64,000 nt of DNA, from positions 248,001 to 312,000 of the forward strand of contig NZ_CP083663.1 of assembly GCF_020097815.1 (NCBI RefSeq). The letters run 5' to 3'. This stretch comes from Haloprofundus salinisoli (GTDB lineage Archaea; Halobacteriota; Halobacteria; Halobacteriales; Haloferacaceae). The notes under the pieces are model-generated. The model searched no databases. It saw nothing but the letters and a program-made list of their open reading frames with translations, and had not been told where the DNA came from. A program made the translations under genes and the position numbers. Of this stretch, positions 1-8,256 are shown in pieces; the first letter of the stretch is position 1; every line of letters starts with the position of its first letter.

Positions 1-802
1 CTTCGCCGACAGACTGCTCGAAGAAGGAGAGCAGGTGGTGCAGAAAGTACGCCTCGTCGCCCGCGTACGGCGGGGTGACCACCCAGTCGGAGCCGCCCGC
101 CGCGAGCACCTCGCCGCCGAACTCGGGGGCGGCCGCGAGCAGTTCTCTGCCCGTCCGACTCCCGCCGGGACGCTCCTGCGCGTCCATCGTCGCGTGGTAG
201 GCGGCGACGATTCGGGCTTGGAGTGCGGGGTCGGCGGTCGGCGAAAAGCCCGTCTCGCCGTCGAAGGTGACCGGGAAGTACCAGCGACCGTCGTCGGCGA
301 GCGCCGATAAGAGGGCGGGGAGCGCCGAATCGAGGTCGACGATATCGAGAAACGCGGCGGCGACGACGAGGTCCCAGGGTTCCTCGACTTCGGCGAGAAA
401 GTCGAAGGCGTCGGCGGCGACGAACGAGACGGCGATGCGCTCGGTCTGCGTTTCGAGGACGAGGTCGGCAGTCGTCTCGTCTCCGTCGTTCTCCTCGACG
501 GCGTACCCCGACTCTGCCGCCCACTCGACGCACCGGTCGTACCCGCGTTCGAGACTCGCTTCGTCTCTGTCGACGAGCGTGTAGGAGACCCGGTCGGGGA
601 GGCGATTCCAGTCGAGCAGCCGGCGGAGCATCGACCCGAGACCGCCGCCGACGTCGAGCACGCGAACCTCGCCGCGGGCGGCAGCGACGTCGGCGAGGCC
701 CGCGGCCACCGCGTCGAGCGTCGGGCGGTGGAGCGCCCGGTCGTCGATGCGCTCTTTCGCCGCGAGATAGCGCTGAAACGAGTACGACTGGGGACGTGAC
801 AC
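1..802 (-). CDS. SAM-dependent methyltransferase, partial (C-terminus beyond window)
   Basis: The minus strand is open from a GTG at 802 down to the window edge (267 codons seen). The N-terminal part contains VLDVGGGLGSML, a class I SAM-binding motif I, followed about 25 residues later by YTLVDRDEASL, the acidic motif II position, and by WDLVVAAAFLDIVDL, which fits motif IV. The substrate cannot be told from the sequence. The GTG start is supported by a TATA-like gctcttt on the same strand centred about 26 bases upstream, consistent with a leaderless message. The gene is divergent from the coiled-coil protein at 963. Function beyond methyl transfer is unknown. Confidence 0.72.
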   Translation of the reverse strand, partial: MSRPQSYSFQRYLAAKERIDDRALHRPTLDAVAAGLADVAAARGEVRVLDVGGGLGSMLRRLLDWNRLPDRVSYTLVDRDEASLERGYDRCVEWAAESGYAVEENDGDETTADLVLETQTERIAVSFVAADAFDFLAEVEEPWDLVVAAAFLDIVDLDSALPALLSALADDGRWYFPVTFDGETGFSPTADPALQARIVAAYHATMDAQERPGGSRTGRELLAAAPEFGGEVLAAGGSDWVVTPPYAGDEAYFLHHLLSFFEQSVGE

Positions 803-962
803 GGCCGTAGGTCGGCGGCGGGAGGCAAAGAGCTACTGACGGCGGAGACGGTTCGACCCCAGACGCGGCGGCAGTCGAAGGCCGACGGGCGGCTGACGGG
901 CGACTGACAGCTGTCTGCGCGTCCGGAAAGTATTTGCTTCGGGTGCGGTGAAGTAGCATCAA

Positions 963-3173
963 ATGGACAGCGACGTAATCGAGATAGTCACCGGGTGGGA
1001 GGAGCGACCGTTCGGCGGCGGGTTCGCCGGTCTCTCCGACCTCGCGGCCGCGGGATTCACCGGGGCCGTCAGCGCCGACATGGCGTGGGCGTTCTTCGTC
1101 AACGGCCGCGTCGTCGGCGTCTTCGAGGGGACCATCGAGTCCTTCGAGAGCGCCGAGGGAACCGCCTACACCGCACCGGACCCCTCGCTGCCGCTGCTCT
1201 TCACCATGCGAGAGCAGGGCGGCGAGACGCGGGCGAGCTACTACACGAACGAGACGTCGATCTCGGAGGCCGACGCCACGCTGAAGTCGGGGAAGTTCAC
1301 GGGATACATCGAACTCTCCGAGAACGTGCTCTCGGGCGACTACTACGTCGTCTACCACGGCGGCAAGTCGATGAGCGCCGCGTTCGTCGGCAACAACCGG
1401 ACGCTCCTGACGGGCGAGGAGGCGTTCGAGCGCGCCGACGACGAGGTGGGCATCTTCGAGGTGAAAGCCGTCGACGTCGACATCGTCGAGATTCCGGAAC
1501 CCGAACCGGAGCAGACGGCCGAGAGCTTCGACGCGGAAGACGACGACCAGGAGGACGTGACGTTCGGCGCTGTCGGGGCCGCCGACTCCGAGGCGGCGAC
1601 GGACGAGACGGCGGAGGAAACGACGGCCGCTTCGGAGTCGTCCGACCCGCTCTCGGATCCCATCGCCGAGACGGAAGAGGTCGCCGCCGCCGAGGCGGCG
1701 ACGGACCCGACACCGCCGGAAGCCGAGGCCGCCCACGCCGCGAGCGAGCAGGCGAGCGACGAACCGGCGACCGCAGACGCCGAACACGTTTCGGCGGAGG
1801 CGCCCGAAATCGACGAGGAGGAGGACGGCGAGACCGCCGCCACCGTCGACGACCCCCAGCGGGCCGATACGGCCGCCCAGACGCCCCCCGAGTCGCGCGA
1901 GCCCTCGGACGAGTCCGGAGCCACGTCCGCAGACGCGAGCGCGAAGGCCGCCAGCGGTGCCGTGGACCCCGACGTGTTCTCCGAGGAGGCCGAGTGGCGT
2001 AACGCGAAGTCGATACCGGCGCTGGACCCCGAAGAGACCGAGGTGAACGAGCCGTCGGGCGACGACGAACGACAGCGACGACGGATACAGCGCCGCCGAC
2101 AGGCCGCGCGGACCGACCGCACTCGTGACGAGAGCGCCGCCGCGCGGGGTCGACAGGGCGGCCAGTCCCGACAGGCCGCCGCACAGAAGCAACAGTCGAC
2201 CGCCGCGAGCGGCGAACTCGAACAGCGTCTCGAACGCGCCGTCGCGGCAAAGAAGACCGCCGAGACCGAGCGCCAGCAGACCCTCGAACGGCTCTCGACG
2301 GTCGAGGCCGAACGCGACGAACAGCGCGAACGGGCCGACCGTCTCGCGGAGTCGGTCGAGCGACTGGAAGCCGAAGTCGACGAACTCGAAGCGAAGCTCG
2401 CGGCCGCCGAAGCCGGGAGCGGCGACGAGGGGTCCGCGCCCGAGCGGACCATGGGCCGAAGCGAGGCACTCGACGGAACGAACCTGTTCGTCCGCTACGG
2501 CACCAAGAGCGGCGGGACGCTGGAGAAAGCCCACGGGGGCCAGGCCGACCGGAGCGACGTCGTCGAGAACCTCCGTCTCGAACACCACACGCGCTTCGAG
2601 ACCGACGGCCTCCACGTCGAGGGCGAACCGTACGAGACGTTCCTCGAAGGAACCGTCGAGTACGGCTTCGTGAAGTGGGTCGTCGACGACCTGCTGTACG
2701 AGATCCGCGACACGGGCAACGTGGCCGCGATGCAGGAGCTGTTCGACGCGATTCCGAAGATAGACCGCGCCGAACTCGGCGGCGACGTCTCGGTGCAGTT
2801 CGTCGAGGACGGCGAGGAACACCGCGAACAGCGGACGTTCGACGTGGTGCTGCGCGACCGGATGGGGAATCCGCTTCTGGTCGCCGACGTCAACGATTCG
2901 CGGGCGGCGGCGTCGGAGGCGATGATGTCCTCGCTCATCCAGAACGCCGGGCAGGTCGCCGAGACGAGCGACTCGCTGGGCGCGTCGTTCCTCGTGACGA
3001 CGAGCTACTTCGAACCGGAAGCGTTAGAGACGGCGACCGACGCGACGGGCGGTGGACTACTCAGTCGTGGCAAGCGAAAGAGTCTGGTCCGACTGACCCG
3101 AAAGCGGGGATTCCACCTCTGTCTCGTCGAGACCCGTAACGGCGATTTCCATCTGAACGTCCCGGAACTCTGA
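963..3173 (+). CDS. Large halobacterial coiled-coil protein (DUF7527-like)
   Basis: A 736-residue soluble protein. Residues about 1-170 form a globular domain (AWAFFVNGRVVGVFEG). Residues about 175-370 are an extremely acidic Ala/Glu/Asp linker. Residues about 370-410 are Arg/Gln-rich and strongly basic, which is rare in a haloarchaeal protein. A coiled coil follows (about 415-485) and then a C-terminal globular domain (about 500-736) ending GDFHLNVPEL. I recognise it only as a halobacteria-specific family (DUF7527 from memory). Acid linker, basic patch and coiled coil suggest a scaffold or a nucleic-acid or membrane-associated factor, but that is inference. A TATA-like agtattt about 30 bases upstream supports the ATG at 963. 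Confidence 0.8.
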   Translation: MDSDVIEIVTGWEERPFGGGFAGLSDLAAAGFTGAVSADMAWAFFVNGRVVGVFEGTIESFESAEGTAYTAPDPSLPLLFTMREQGGETRASYYTNETSISEADATLKSGKFTGYIELSENVLSGDYYVVYHGGKSMSAAFVGNNRTLLTGEEAFERADDEVGIFEVKAVDVDIVEIPEPEPEQTAESFDAEDDDQEDVTFGAVGAADSEAATDETAEETTAASESSDPLSDPIAETEEVAAAEAATDPTPPEAEAAHAASEQASDEPATADAEHVSAEAPEIDEEEDGETAATVDDPQRADTAAQTPPESREPSDESGATSADASAKAASGAVDPDVFSEEAEWRNAKSIPALDPEETEVNEPSGDDERQRRRIQRRRQAARTDRTRDESAAARGRQGGQSRQAAAQKQQSTAASGELEQRLERAVAAKKTAETERQQTLERLSTVEAERDEQRERADRLAESVERLEAEVDELEAKLAAAEAGSGDEGSAPERTMGRSEALDGTNLFVRYGTKSGGTLEKAHGGQADRSDVVENLRLEHHTRFETDGLHVEGEPYETFLEGTVEYGFVKWVVDDLLYEIRDTGNVAAMQELFDAIPKIDRAELGGDVSVQFVEDGEEHREQRTFDVVLRDRMGNPLLVADVNDSRAAASEAMMSSLIQNAGQVAETSDSLGASFLVTTSYFEPEALETATDATGGGLLSRGKRKSLVRLTRKRGFHLCLVETRNGDFHLNVPEL

Positions 3174-3180
3174 GGAAAGG

Positions 3181-3486
3181 TTATCCTTCGACTTCGACCG
3201 CGTCTTCGATCTTCATCGTGTCGAGTTTGTCGACGATCTCGTCGAGTTTGCCGTCGAGTTCGTCGACGAACTCGGCGGTCCGCTCGGTCGTAATCGCACC
3301 CTGGCTCGACGGCTCGATGAGGTTCTCCTCTTCGAGGACGCGCAGCGAGTAGCGGACCTTGTGGTGGGGGTAGCCGGTCTCGTTCGACATCTTCACGATG
3401 CCGATGGGTTCGTTCTCGATGACCATCTTCAGGACTTGGAGGTGCCGTTCGAGCATGTCCACCTCTTTTTCGAGTCTGTCTATCAT
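3181..3486 (-). CDS. Small winged-helix transcriptional regulator
   Basis: A 101-residue protein starting MIDRLEKEVDMLERHLQ: an N-terminal helix, then a winged HTH (GIVKMSNETGYPHHKVRYSL, then a wing up to LIEPSSQGAITT), then a C-terminal Leu/Asp-rich helix that could dimerise. I chose the internal ATG at 3486 because a longer reading (118 residues from 3537) would translate straight through the TATA box ttttaaag at 3511-3520; the distance from this box fits a leaderless start at 3486. It converges with the gene ending at 3173 and is divergent from purA. Role is probably a local or general DNA-binding regulator; no target can be named. Confidence 0.8.
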   Translation of the reverse strand: MIDRLEKEVDMLERHLQVLKMVIENEPIGIVKMSNETGYPHHKVRYSLRVLEEENLIEPSSQGAITTERTAEFVDELDGKLDEIVDKLDTMKIEDAVEVEG

Positions 3487-3510
3487 GCCATTTGTTAACT
3501 TGTCTTTGTC

Positions 3511-3520
3511 CCCTTTAAAA
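3511..3520 (-). promoter_or_regulatory. TATA box of the winged-helix regulator
   Basis: On the minus strand the sequence reads ttttaaaggg, an archaeal BRE/TATA-like element centred about 30 bases upstream of the ATG at 3486. It lies inside the longer reading of the ORF and therefore argues for the shorter protein and a leaderless transcript. Confidence 0.65.
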
Positions 3521-3551
3521 GTTGCTGTCCGAGCCAACGAGAACGGTGAGG

Positions 3552-3578
3552 GTTGTCAATGTACAACACGTCTGTTGT
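3552..3578. promoter_or_regulatory. Alternating GTTGT / ACAAC half-sites
   Basis: GTTGT (3552-3556), ACAAC (3563-3567) and GTTGT (3574-3578) are spaced 11 bases apart, about one helical turn, each pair forming an inverted repeat. They lie about 30-65 bases upstream of the TATA box of the regulator and in the shared divergent region with purA. An operator for the regulator itself is plausible but not shown. Confidence 0.4.
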
Positions 3579-3723
3579 TAACCGTTTGGATTCGCTACGA
3601 GGCGTCAATAAATACACATTCGTGTTCAGCCACCGGTGAGTCAGCGGTTGACTGTGCGCACCTATGTTCATTTTTCGGCGACGGACCGTAACCGGTTTAG
3701 CGAGCGCCGCAGAATCGGCGACT

Positions 3724-5058
3724 ATGACTGTCACAATCGTCGGCTCACAGTTGGGCGACGAAGGCAAAGGCGCACTCGTCGACCTCTGGGGCGGCGATGC
3801 CGACGTTGTCGTCCGCTATCAGGGCGGCGACAACGCCGGACACACCGTCGTCGAGGATGGCACCGAGTACAAACTCTCGTTGGTCCCAAGCGGCGCGGTG
3901 CGCGGCAAAATCGGCGTGCTCGGTAACGGCTGCGTCGTCAACCCCCAGACGCTGTTCGACGAGATCGACACGCTGCGCGAACGCGGCCTCGACCCCGACG
4001 TCCGCGTCGCCAAGCGAGCGCACGTCATCCTCCCGTACCACCGCCGACTCGACGGCATCGAAGAGGAGGCGAAGGCCGACTCGGGCGTGAAGGTCGGCAC
4101 CACCGGCCGCGGCATCGGTCCGACGTACGAGGACAAGGCGGGCCGACGCGGCATCCGCGTCGGCGACCTGCTCGACCCCGAGATCCTGCGCGCCCGACTG
4201 GAGTACGTCGTCCCGCAGAAGCGCGCCATCGTCGAGGACGTCTACGGGCTGGAGGCCGGCGACGAACTCGACGTCGAAGCGCTCCACAAGCAGTACACCG
4301 AGTACGGCCGTCGTCTCGCCGAGGAGGGGATGCTCGTCGACTGCGGCGACTTCCTCTACCGCCGCCGCGACGAGGGCAACAACGTGATGTTCGAGGGTGC
4401 GCAGGGCACGCTCATCGACATCGACCACGGCAACTACCCGTACGTCACCTCCTCGAACCCGACCGCGGGCGGCGCGGCCACCGGCTCGGGCGTCGGTCCG
4501 ACCGTCATCGGCCGCGGCGAAGTCGTCGGCATCGTCAAAGCGTACCTCTCGCGCGTCGGCGAAGGGCCGCTGCCGACTGAACTCGACGGCGACGAACACG
4601 AAGAGGAGCTCGCCGACTTCATCCGTGAGAAGGGCGGCGAGTTCGGCACCGTCACCGGTCGTCCGCGCCGTATCGGCTGGCTCGACATCCCGATGCTCCG
4701 CCACGCCTCGCGCACGAGCGGCTTCACCGGCATCGCCGTCAACCACGTCGACGTGCTCGCCGGCCTGGACGAACTGAAGGTCGGCCACGCCTACGAACTC
4801 GACGGCGAGGAGATTCGGACGATTCCGTCGACCACCGACGAGTGGGCTCGCTGTGAACCCGTGTTGAAGGAGTTCGAGCCCTGGCCGGAAGTCGACTGGA
4901 CCGAAGTCGCCGAGGAGGGCTACGAGGCCGTCCCCGAGACCGCCCGCGACTACCTCGACTACCTGAGCGAACAGGTCGACGCGCCCGTCTACGCCGTCGG
5001 CGTCGGACCGGACCGCGAGCAGTCGGTCGAACTGGCGAACCCGTTCGAGTCGCAGTAG
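3724..5058 (+). CDS. purA: Adenylosuccinate synthetase
   Basis: 444 residues, full family length. It joins IMP and aspartate using GTP to make adenylosuccinate, the first committed step to AMP, in the cytoplasm. Family signatures are all present: GSQLGDEGKGALVDLW at the N-terminus (P-loop and catalytic Asp), GGDNAGHT (catalytic His), TTGRGIGPTYEDKAGR, FEGAQGTLIDIDHGNYPYV and the GRPRRIGWLD loop. The ATG at 3724 gives the standard MTVTIVGSQLG start; the reading upstream to 3664 adds non-conserved residues, and a TATA-like ggtttag lies about 28 bases upstream of 3724. A T-tract at 5093-5097 may end the transcript. Confidence 0.97.
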   Translation: MTVTIVGSQLGDEGKGALVDLWGGDADVVVRYQGGDNAGHTVVEDGTEYKLSLVPSGAVRGKIGVLGNGCVVNPQTLFDEIDTLRERGLDPDVRVAKRAHVILPYHRRLDGIEEEAKADSGVKVGTTGRGIGPTYEDKAGRRGIRVGDLLDPEILRARLEYVVPQKRAIVEDVYGLEAGDELDVEALHKQYTEYGRRLAEEGMLVDCGDFLYRRRDEGNNVMFEGAQGTLIDIDHGNYPYVTSSNPTAGGAATGSGVGPTVIGRGEVVGIVKAYLSRVGEGPLPTELDGDEHEEELADFIREKGGEFGTVTGRPRRIGWLDIPMLRHASRTSGFTGIAVNHVDVLAGLDELKVGHAYELDGEEIRTIPSTTDEWARCEPVLKEFEPWPEVDWTEVAEEGYEAVPETARDYLDYLSEQVDAPVYAVGVGPDREQSVELANPFESQ

Positions 5059-5162
5059 ACGGCCGAGAGCGTCGAATCGAACGTCGCCGTCATTTTTCCG
5101 TAGAACCACCCGACAGTTCGCCGGACCGACACGCTCTTGCCGGTTCCACGAGTGCGGCCGCT

Positions 5163-5246
5163 ATGTTCGTCTCACCGACAGCGAGCAACCGGGCCGCGTC
5201 ACCCGGACGGCCCGGAGAGTCCGGACCGCTCGGGAGGAACCGATGA
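5163..5246 (+). CDS. Putative leaderless micro-ORF upstream of PAP2 gene
   Basis: A 27-codon ORF (MFVSPTASNRAASPGRPGES at its start, ending GRNR) whose TGA overlaps the ATG of the PAP2 gene as ATGA. A weak promoter-like acgctcttgcc lies about 28 bases upstream, so the transcript may begin at this ATG. Its last codons contain gggagg, which would be the Shine-Dalgarno of the PAP2 gene. It could therefore serve translational coupling or be a uORF rather than encode a stable peptide. The composition is not strongly protein-like. Confidence 0.4.
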   Translation: MFVSPTASNRAASPGRPGESGPLGRNR

Positions 5247-6082
5247 ACGCGTTCCGTCTCGTCCCGCTCTCCGAGGCGCTTCGAGGGGCGATTCCCCCGG
5301 AACTCGCCGAGTGGTTCGTCCCGCTGACGGAGCTCGGCGGCGTCGCCTTCTCGCTCGCGTTACTCTGTCTGCTGTACTGGCTCACCGACCGCGAGCGGGC
5401 GGCGACGCTGACGGCGCTCGTGTTCGGCGGGGCCGCCCTCGTCGTCGGACTGAAGGGTGCGTTCGCGCTCCCGCGACCGCCGGTGGAGACGGCGCTCGTC
5501 GTCGAAACCGGCTACGGTTTCCCGAGCGGGCACGCCGTCATCGCAACGGTGTTGTACGGTGGACTGGCGGCGCTCGTCGACGTCGGTCGCCGCGCGGTTC
5601 GCTACGCGGCCGCCACCGTGCTCGTGGTCGTCGTCTCGCTGTCGCGGGTCGTCATCGGCGTCCACTACGTCGGCGACGTGCTCGCGGGCGCGGCGCTGGC
5701 GGCGGCGTTTCTCTGGGTCGCGCTCCGAGTCACTCGCCGAGAGCCCTTGCGGGCGTTCGCCCTCGCGGCCGGCCTCGGCGCGGTCGGGTACGCGCTCGCC
5801 GGACCGACGGTCAACGCCGTGACGGTCTTCGGCGCGAGCGTCGGCGGCGCGCTGGCGTGGTACGTTCTCGAACCGGCCGCGCGTCCGGCGTCCCGATTGG
5901 AGGCGGCGACGCTCGCGCTGGTCGGCCTCCCGGCGGTCGTCGGCATCCGCGTCGCCACCGAGGCGGTCGGGGCGCTCTTCCCGCTGGTGTTCGCGCTCAG
6001 CGTGCTGCTGGTCGGGTTCATCGTCGCGTTCCCGGTGGTCGTGTCGGAGCTCGGCGGGCAGGCGGGCGTCGCGTCTCGGTGA
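5243..6082 (+). CDS. PAP2-superfamily membrane phosphatase
   Basis: 279 residues with about seven to eight membrane segments. The three PAP2 motifs are intact: K71xxxxxxR78P, P94SGH97 and S134RxxxGVHYVGD145, giving the catalytic His97 and His141, Arg135 and Asp145. Such enzymes dephosphorylate lipid pyrophosphates or phosphatidic-acid-like substrates at the membrane; in archaea polyprenyl pyrophosphate is a possible substrate, which is inference. The region after the third motif adds hydrophobic segments beyond the minimal fold. The start follows gggagg by six bases and overlaps the micro-ORF stop. Confidence 0.9.
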   Translation: MNAFRLVPLSEALRGAIPPELAEWFVPLTELGGVAFSLALLCLLYWLTDRERAATLTALVFGGAALVVGLKGAFALPRPPVETALVVETGYGFPSGHAVIATVLYGGLAALVDVGRRAVRYAAATVLVVVVSLSRVVIGVHYVGDVLAGAALAAAFLWVALRVTRREPLRAFALAAGLGAVGYALAGPTVNAVTVFGASVGGALAWYVLEPAARPASRLEAATLALVGLPAVVGIRVATEAVGALFPLVFALSVLLVGFIVAFPVVVSELGGQAGVASR

Positions 6083-6133
6083 GCGCGTGGCCCTGGTGAA
6101 CGCATTGTCCGGGAACGTCGGGTAACCCGCACG

Positions 6134-6140
6134 CTTTTTA
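6134..6140 (+). promoter_or_regulatory. TATA box of trm112
   Basis: cttttta centred about 28 bases upstream of the ATG at 6166, in the context cacgctttttattc. The spacing predicts a leaderless mRNA. Confidence 0.6.
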
Positions 6141-6165
6141 TTCGGCGCTTCCCACCGTTCGGACG

Positions 6166-6351
6166 ATGAAGGAATCCCTCATGGACGTTCTCTGCGATCC
6201 GCTCGACAAGAGCGACCTCGAACTGGAAGTCGACGAGAGAGACGGCGACGAAATCGTCGAAGGCCGCCTTATCGGGTCGGAGACGGGCGAGGTGTACCCC
6301 ATCGAGGACGGCATTCCGAACCTCCTGCCGCCGGACATGCGCGACGAGTAG
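6166..6351 (+). CDS. trm112: Trm112-family methyltransferase activator
   Basis: 61 residues: MKESLMDVLCDPLDKSDLEL at the start and YPIEDGIPNLLPPDMRDE at the end, the hallmark layout of Trm112/UPF0434 proteins. Trm112 is a small partner that stabilises and activates several tRNA, rRNA and protein methyltransferases; in Haloferax volcanii it has been reported to bind many methyltransferases (established knowledge). Only one Cys remains of the zinc site, as is common in archaeal members. Preceded by a clear TATA box, so probably transcribed on its own. Confidence 0.9.
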   Translation: MKESLMDVLCDPLDKSDLELEVDERDGDEIVEGRLIGSETGEVYPIEDGIPNLLPPDMRDE

Positions 6352-6434
6352 CGCCCCCGTTCCGGGTTAAAATTGTCTGGGACCGACCTGTAACGCCCTG
6401 TATCTTTTTCCCGTCACGTACTGAGTGAGCAGAC

Positions 6435-7013
6435 ATGCCACAGACGCTCCCCGTCGAAGTGAACGGCGAGCGACTCCACGCCGTGGACGCGCCCAGCGAG
6501 TTCACGACCGCGGGGTCGTTCGTCGTCGACCTCGCCAACCGCGGCGAGTCGGTCCACGTCCACCTGCGCCTCGGCGAGGCGCTCTCGCGCGTCGCCCGCC
6601 TCGACAGCGGTAACCACTACGTCGAACGCGGATCGAACCTCCCGATTCGCATCGCCGTCGACGAGTCGCTCGACCGAAGCGTGACCGACACCGTCGAGAT
6701 CTCGGCGGGCTACGGTGCGGAGAAGACGACGGTCAGCGTGACGGTCGAACCGCCGCAGGACGAGCCGGAAGTCGCCGTCGACGAGCGACTCAGTCGCCCG
6801 TCGGGCGCAGAGCAGGCCTCGAAGCCCGGACCGCTCGACGACGTCCGCGACAGCGTCGGCGACGTGGGCGTCGTCCCGTTGGTCGGCGTCGGCGTCGTCG
6901 CACTGACCATCGCGCTCGGCGTCGGGATGGTTCTCGACAGTCCGGCCGTCTTCGTCGCCGTCGGCGTCGCTCTCGGCGTGTCGCTCAGTTTCGCGGCGAG
7001 TCACCTCCGCTGA
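6435..7013 (+). CDS. Halobacterial membrane-anchored beta-domain protein (DUF7524-like)
   Basis: 192 residues. Residues 1-105 are beta-rich and acidic (VEVNGERLHAVDAPSEF ... VSVTVEPPQ), like an immunoglobulin-type or NPCBM-like sandwich; residues 105-140 are a linker; two membrane segments (about 142-162 and 167-188) form a C-terminal hairpin. I recognise it as a conserved halobacterial family without known function. Not shown: any signal peptide, so the beta-domain probably faces the cytoplasm. A T-tract after the stop (7019-7023) is a possible terminator. Confidence 0.75.
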   Translation: MPQTLPVEVNGERLHAVDAPSEFTTAGSFVVDLANRGESVHVHLRLGEALSRVARLDSGNHYVERGSNLPIRIAVDESLDRSVTDTVEISAGYGAEKTTVSVTVEPPQDEPEVAVDERLSRPSGAEQASKPGPLDDVRDSVGDVGVVPLVGVGVVALTIALGVGMVLDSPAVFVAVGVALGVSLSFAASHLR

Positions 7014-7131
7014 ATCCGTTTTTCACTCGCCGTCAGTCTCCGTCGGCGTCCCCGACAGGTCACACTCCCACCTTTTCTTCAGTCGGTCGCTACGCTCCCT
7101 CCCTCAAAAATCTGGACCAAAAGCCGCCGAG

Positions 7132-8256
7132 TTACTCACCCTTCGTCGACGTCCCCGACAGATTGCCGTGCTCGTCGAAGCGCTTCGCCCGCAGGAACCG
7201 CGCTCGGTAGCGGTTCGCACCCTCGTTCACGTCGGCCTCCCGGATCTCGTCGGTTCGGCCGTCGGCGACGGCGTCGATAATCTCTTCGACCTGCGCTTTC
7301 TCGCTCGGAGTGAGTTCGAACTCGTACGTTTTCGACTCCTCGCGTTCGAGCGTCGTCCACTTGCGGGCGGCGGCGACGACGAGCGAGCACGGTTCGCGGC
7401 AGGGGAAGACGCCGTCACCCCGCTGGGCGTCCAGCGGGGTCTCCTCGTCGGCGTCCCACATCCGGCGCTTGAGACACTGCGAGTCGACGCAGCAGGACTC
7501 CGCGATCCACTCGACGGCCTCCTCGTCGAGCTCGTCGACGACGTCGTAGATGCCCGTCTGGCGCTCTGCCGTCTCGTCCCAGTGGGTCACGTCGAGGCGA
7601 CCCTCTCGCTCGCGGTACCAGTTCGGAATCGTCGCCGGGTAGACGACGTCGACCGTCTCGACGAGCGCCCGGCCATCGAGGTCGGTGAACGCCCACCCGT
7701 CGCGGAGCGTCGGCGCGGTCTTCAGCGGGCGGTAGCGGCCCTTCTCGTCGTAGGTGACGATGCTTCGGGCCTCCAGCGGGTCTGCGTACACGTCGAGCGA
7801 CGAGAGGTCAGCGACGGCGTCGGCGACGTGACGGAGGTGGTAGCGGCGCTCGCCGTGGTCGGCGACGGTCGCGGTGACGCAGAGTTGGCCCCACTCGCGG
7901 CTGATGCCGTCGGCGAGCGCCTCGTAACGCTCGGGGACGCCGTGGTCGTCGGCGCGCTCGGCCCATCGGAGGAACGCGCGGCGGGCGCTGCCCCCGTCGC
8001 GGTGAGCGGAGTCGGTCTCCACCTCCTCTCGGTTACCGAGGCCGGCCTCGCGAGTCCAGTAGAACCAGTTCGAGACGTACCACGGGTTCGACTCGGCCAC
8101 CTCGCGGAACTCGGCTTCGGAGAGGCCGGTGCGCTCGGTGTGCGGGGTGCGGAACTCGTAGCCGTCGTCCTGACCGGTCGCGTGCAGCCCGTCGAACTCG
8201 ACGCCTCCGTCGACACCTGCGGCCTCGACGAGCGCGTCGAGCTGCCCGGCGTGCAT
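7132..8256 (-). CDS. DR2241-family Fe-S protein paired with CbiX
   Basis: 374 residues. The C-terminal half carries a Cys cluster, CCVDSQCLKRR, then FPCREPCSLVVAAARKW, fitting the 4Fe-4S site of the DR2241 family, which is often encoded beside or fused to CbiX-type chelatases. The start ATG overlaps the cbiX TGA by one base (TGATG), so the two are translationally coupled. A role in sirohydrochlorin/cobalamin metabolism as an electron or stabilising partner is inferred from context; the family has no proven reaction that I know. Confidence 0.82.
   Translation of the reverse strand: MHAGQLDALVEAAGVDGGVEFDGLHATGQDDGYEFRTPHTERTGLSEAEFREVAESNPWYVSNWFYWTREAGLGNREEVETDSAHRDGGSARRAFLRWAERADDHGVPERYEALADGISREWGQLCVTATVADHGERRYHLRHVADAVADLSSLDVYADPLEARSIVTYDEKGRYRPLKTAPTLRDGWAFTDLDGRALVETVDVVYPATIPNWYREREGRLDVTHWDETAERQTGIYDVVDELDEEAVEWIAESCCVDSQCLKRRMWDADEETPLDAQRGDGVFPCREPCSLVVAAARKWTTLEREESKTYEFELTPSEKAQVEEIIDAVADGRTDEIREADVNEGANRYRARFLRAKRFDEHGNLSGTSTKGE

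Noticed and set aside
1297-2469. Two long antisense ORFs over the coiled-coil gene
   Set aside because: They are Arg/Ser/Pro-rich, have no domain pattern and arise from the GC-rich codons of the real gene on the other strand.
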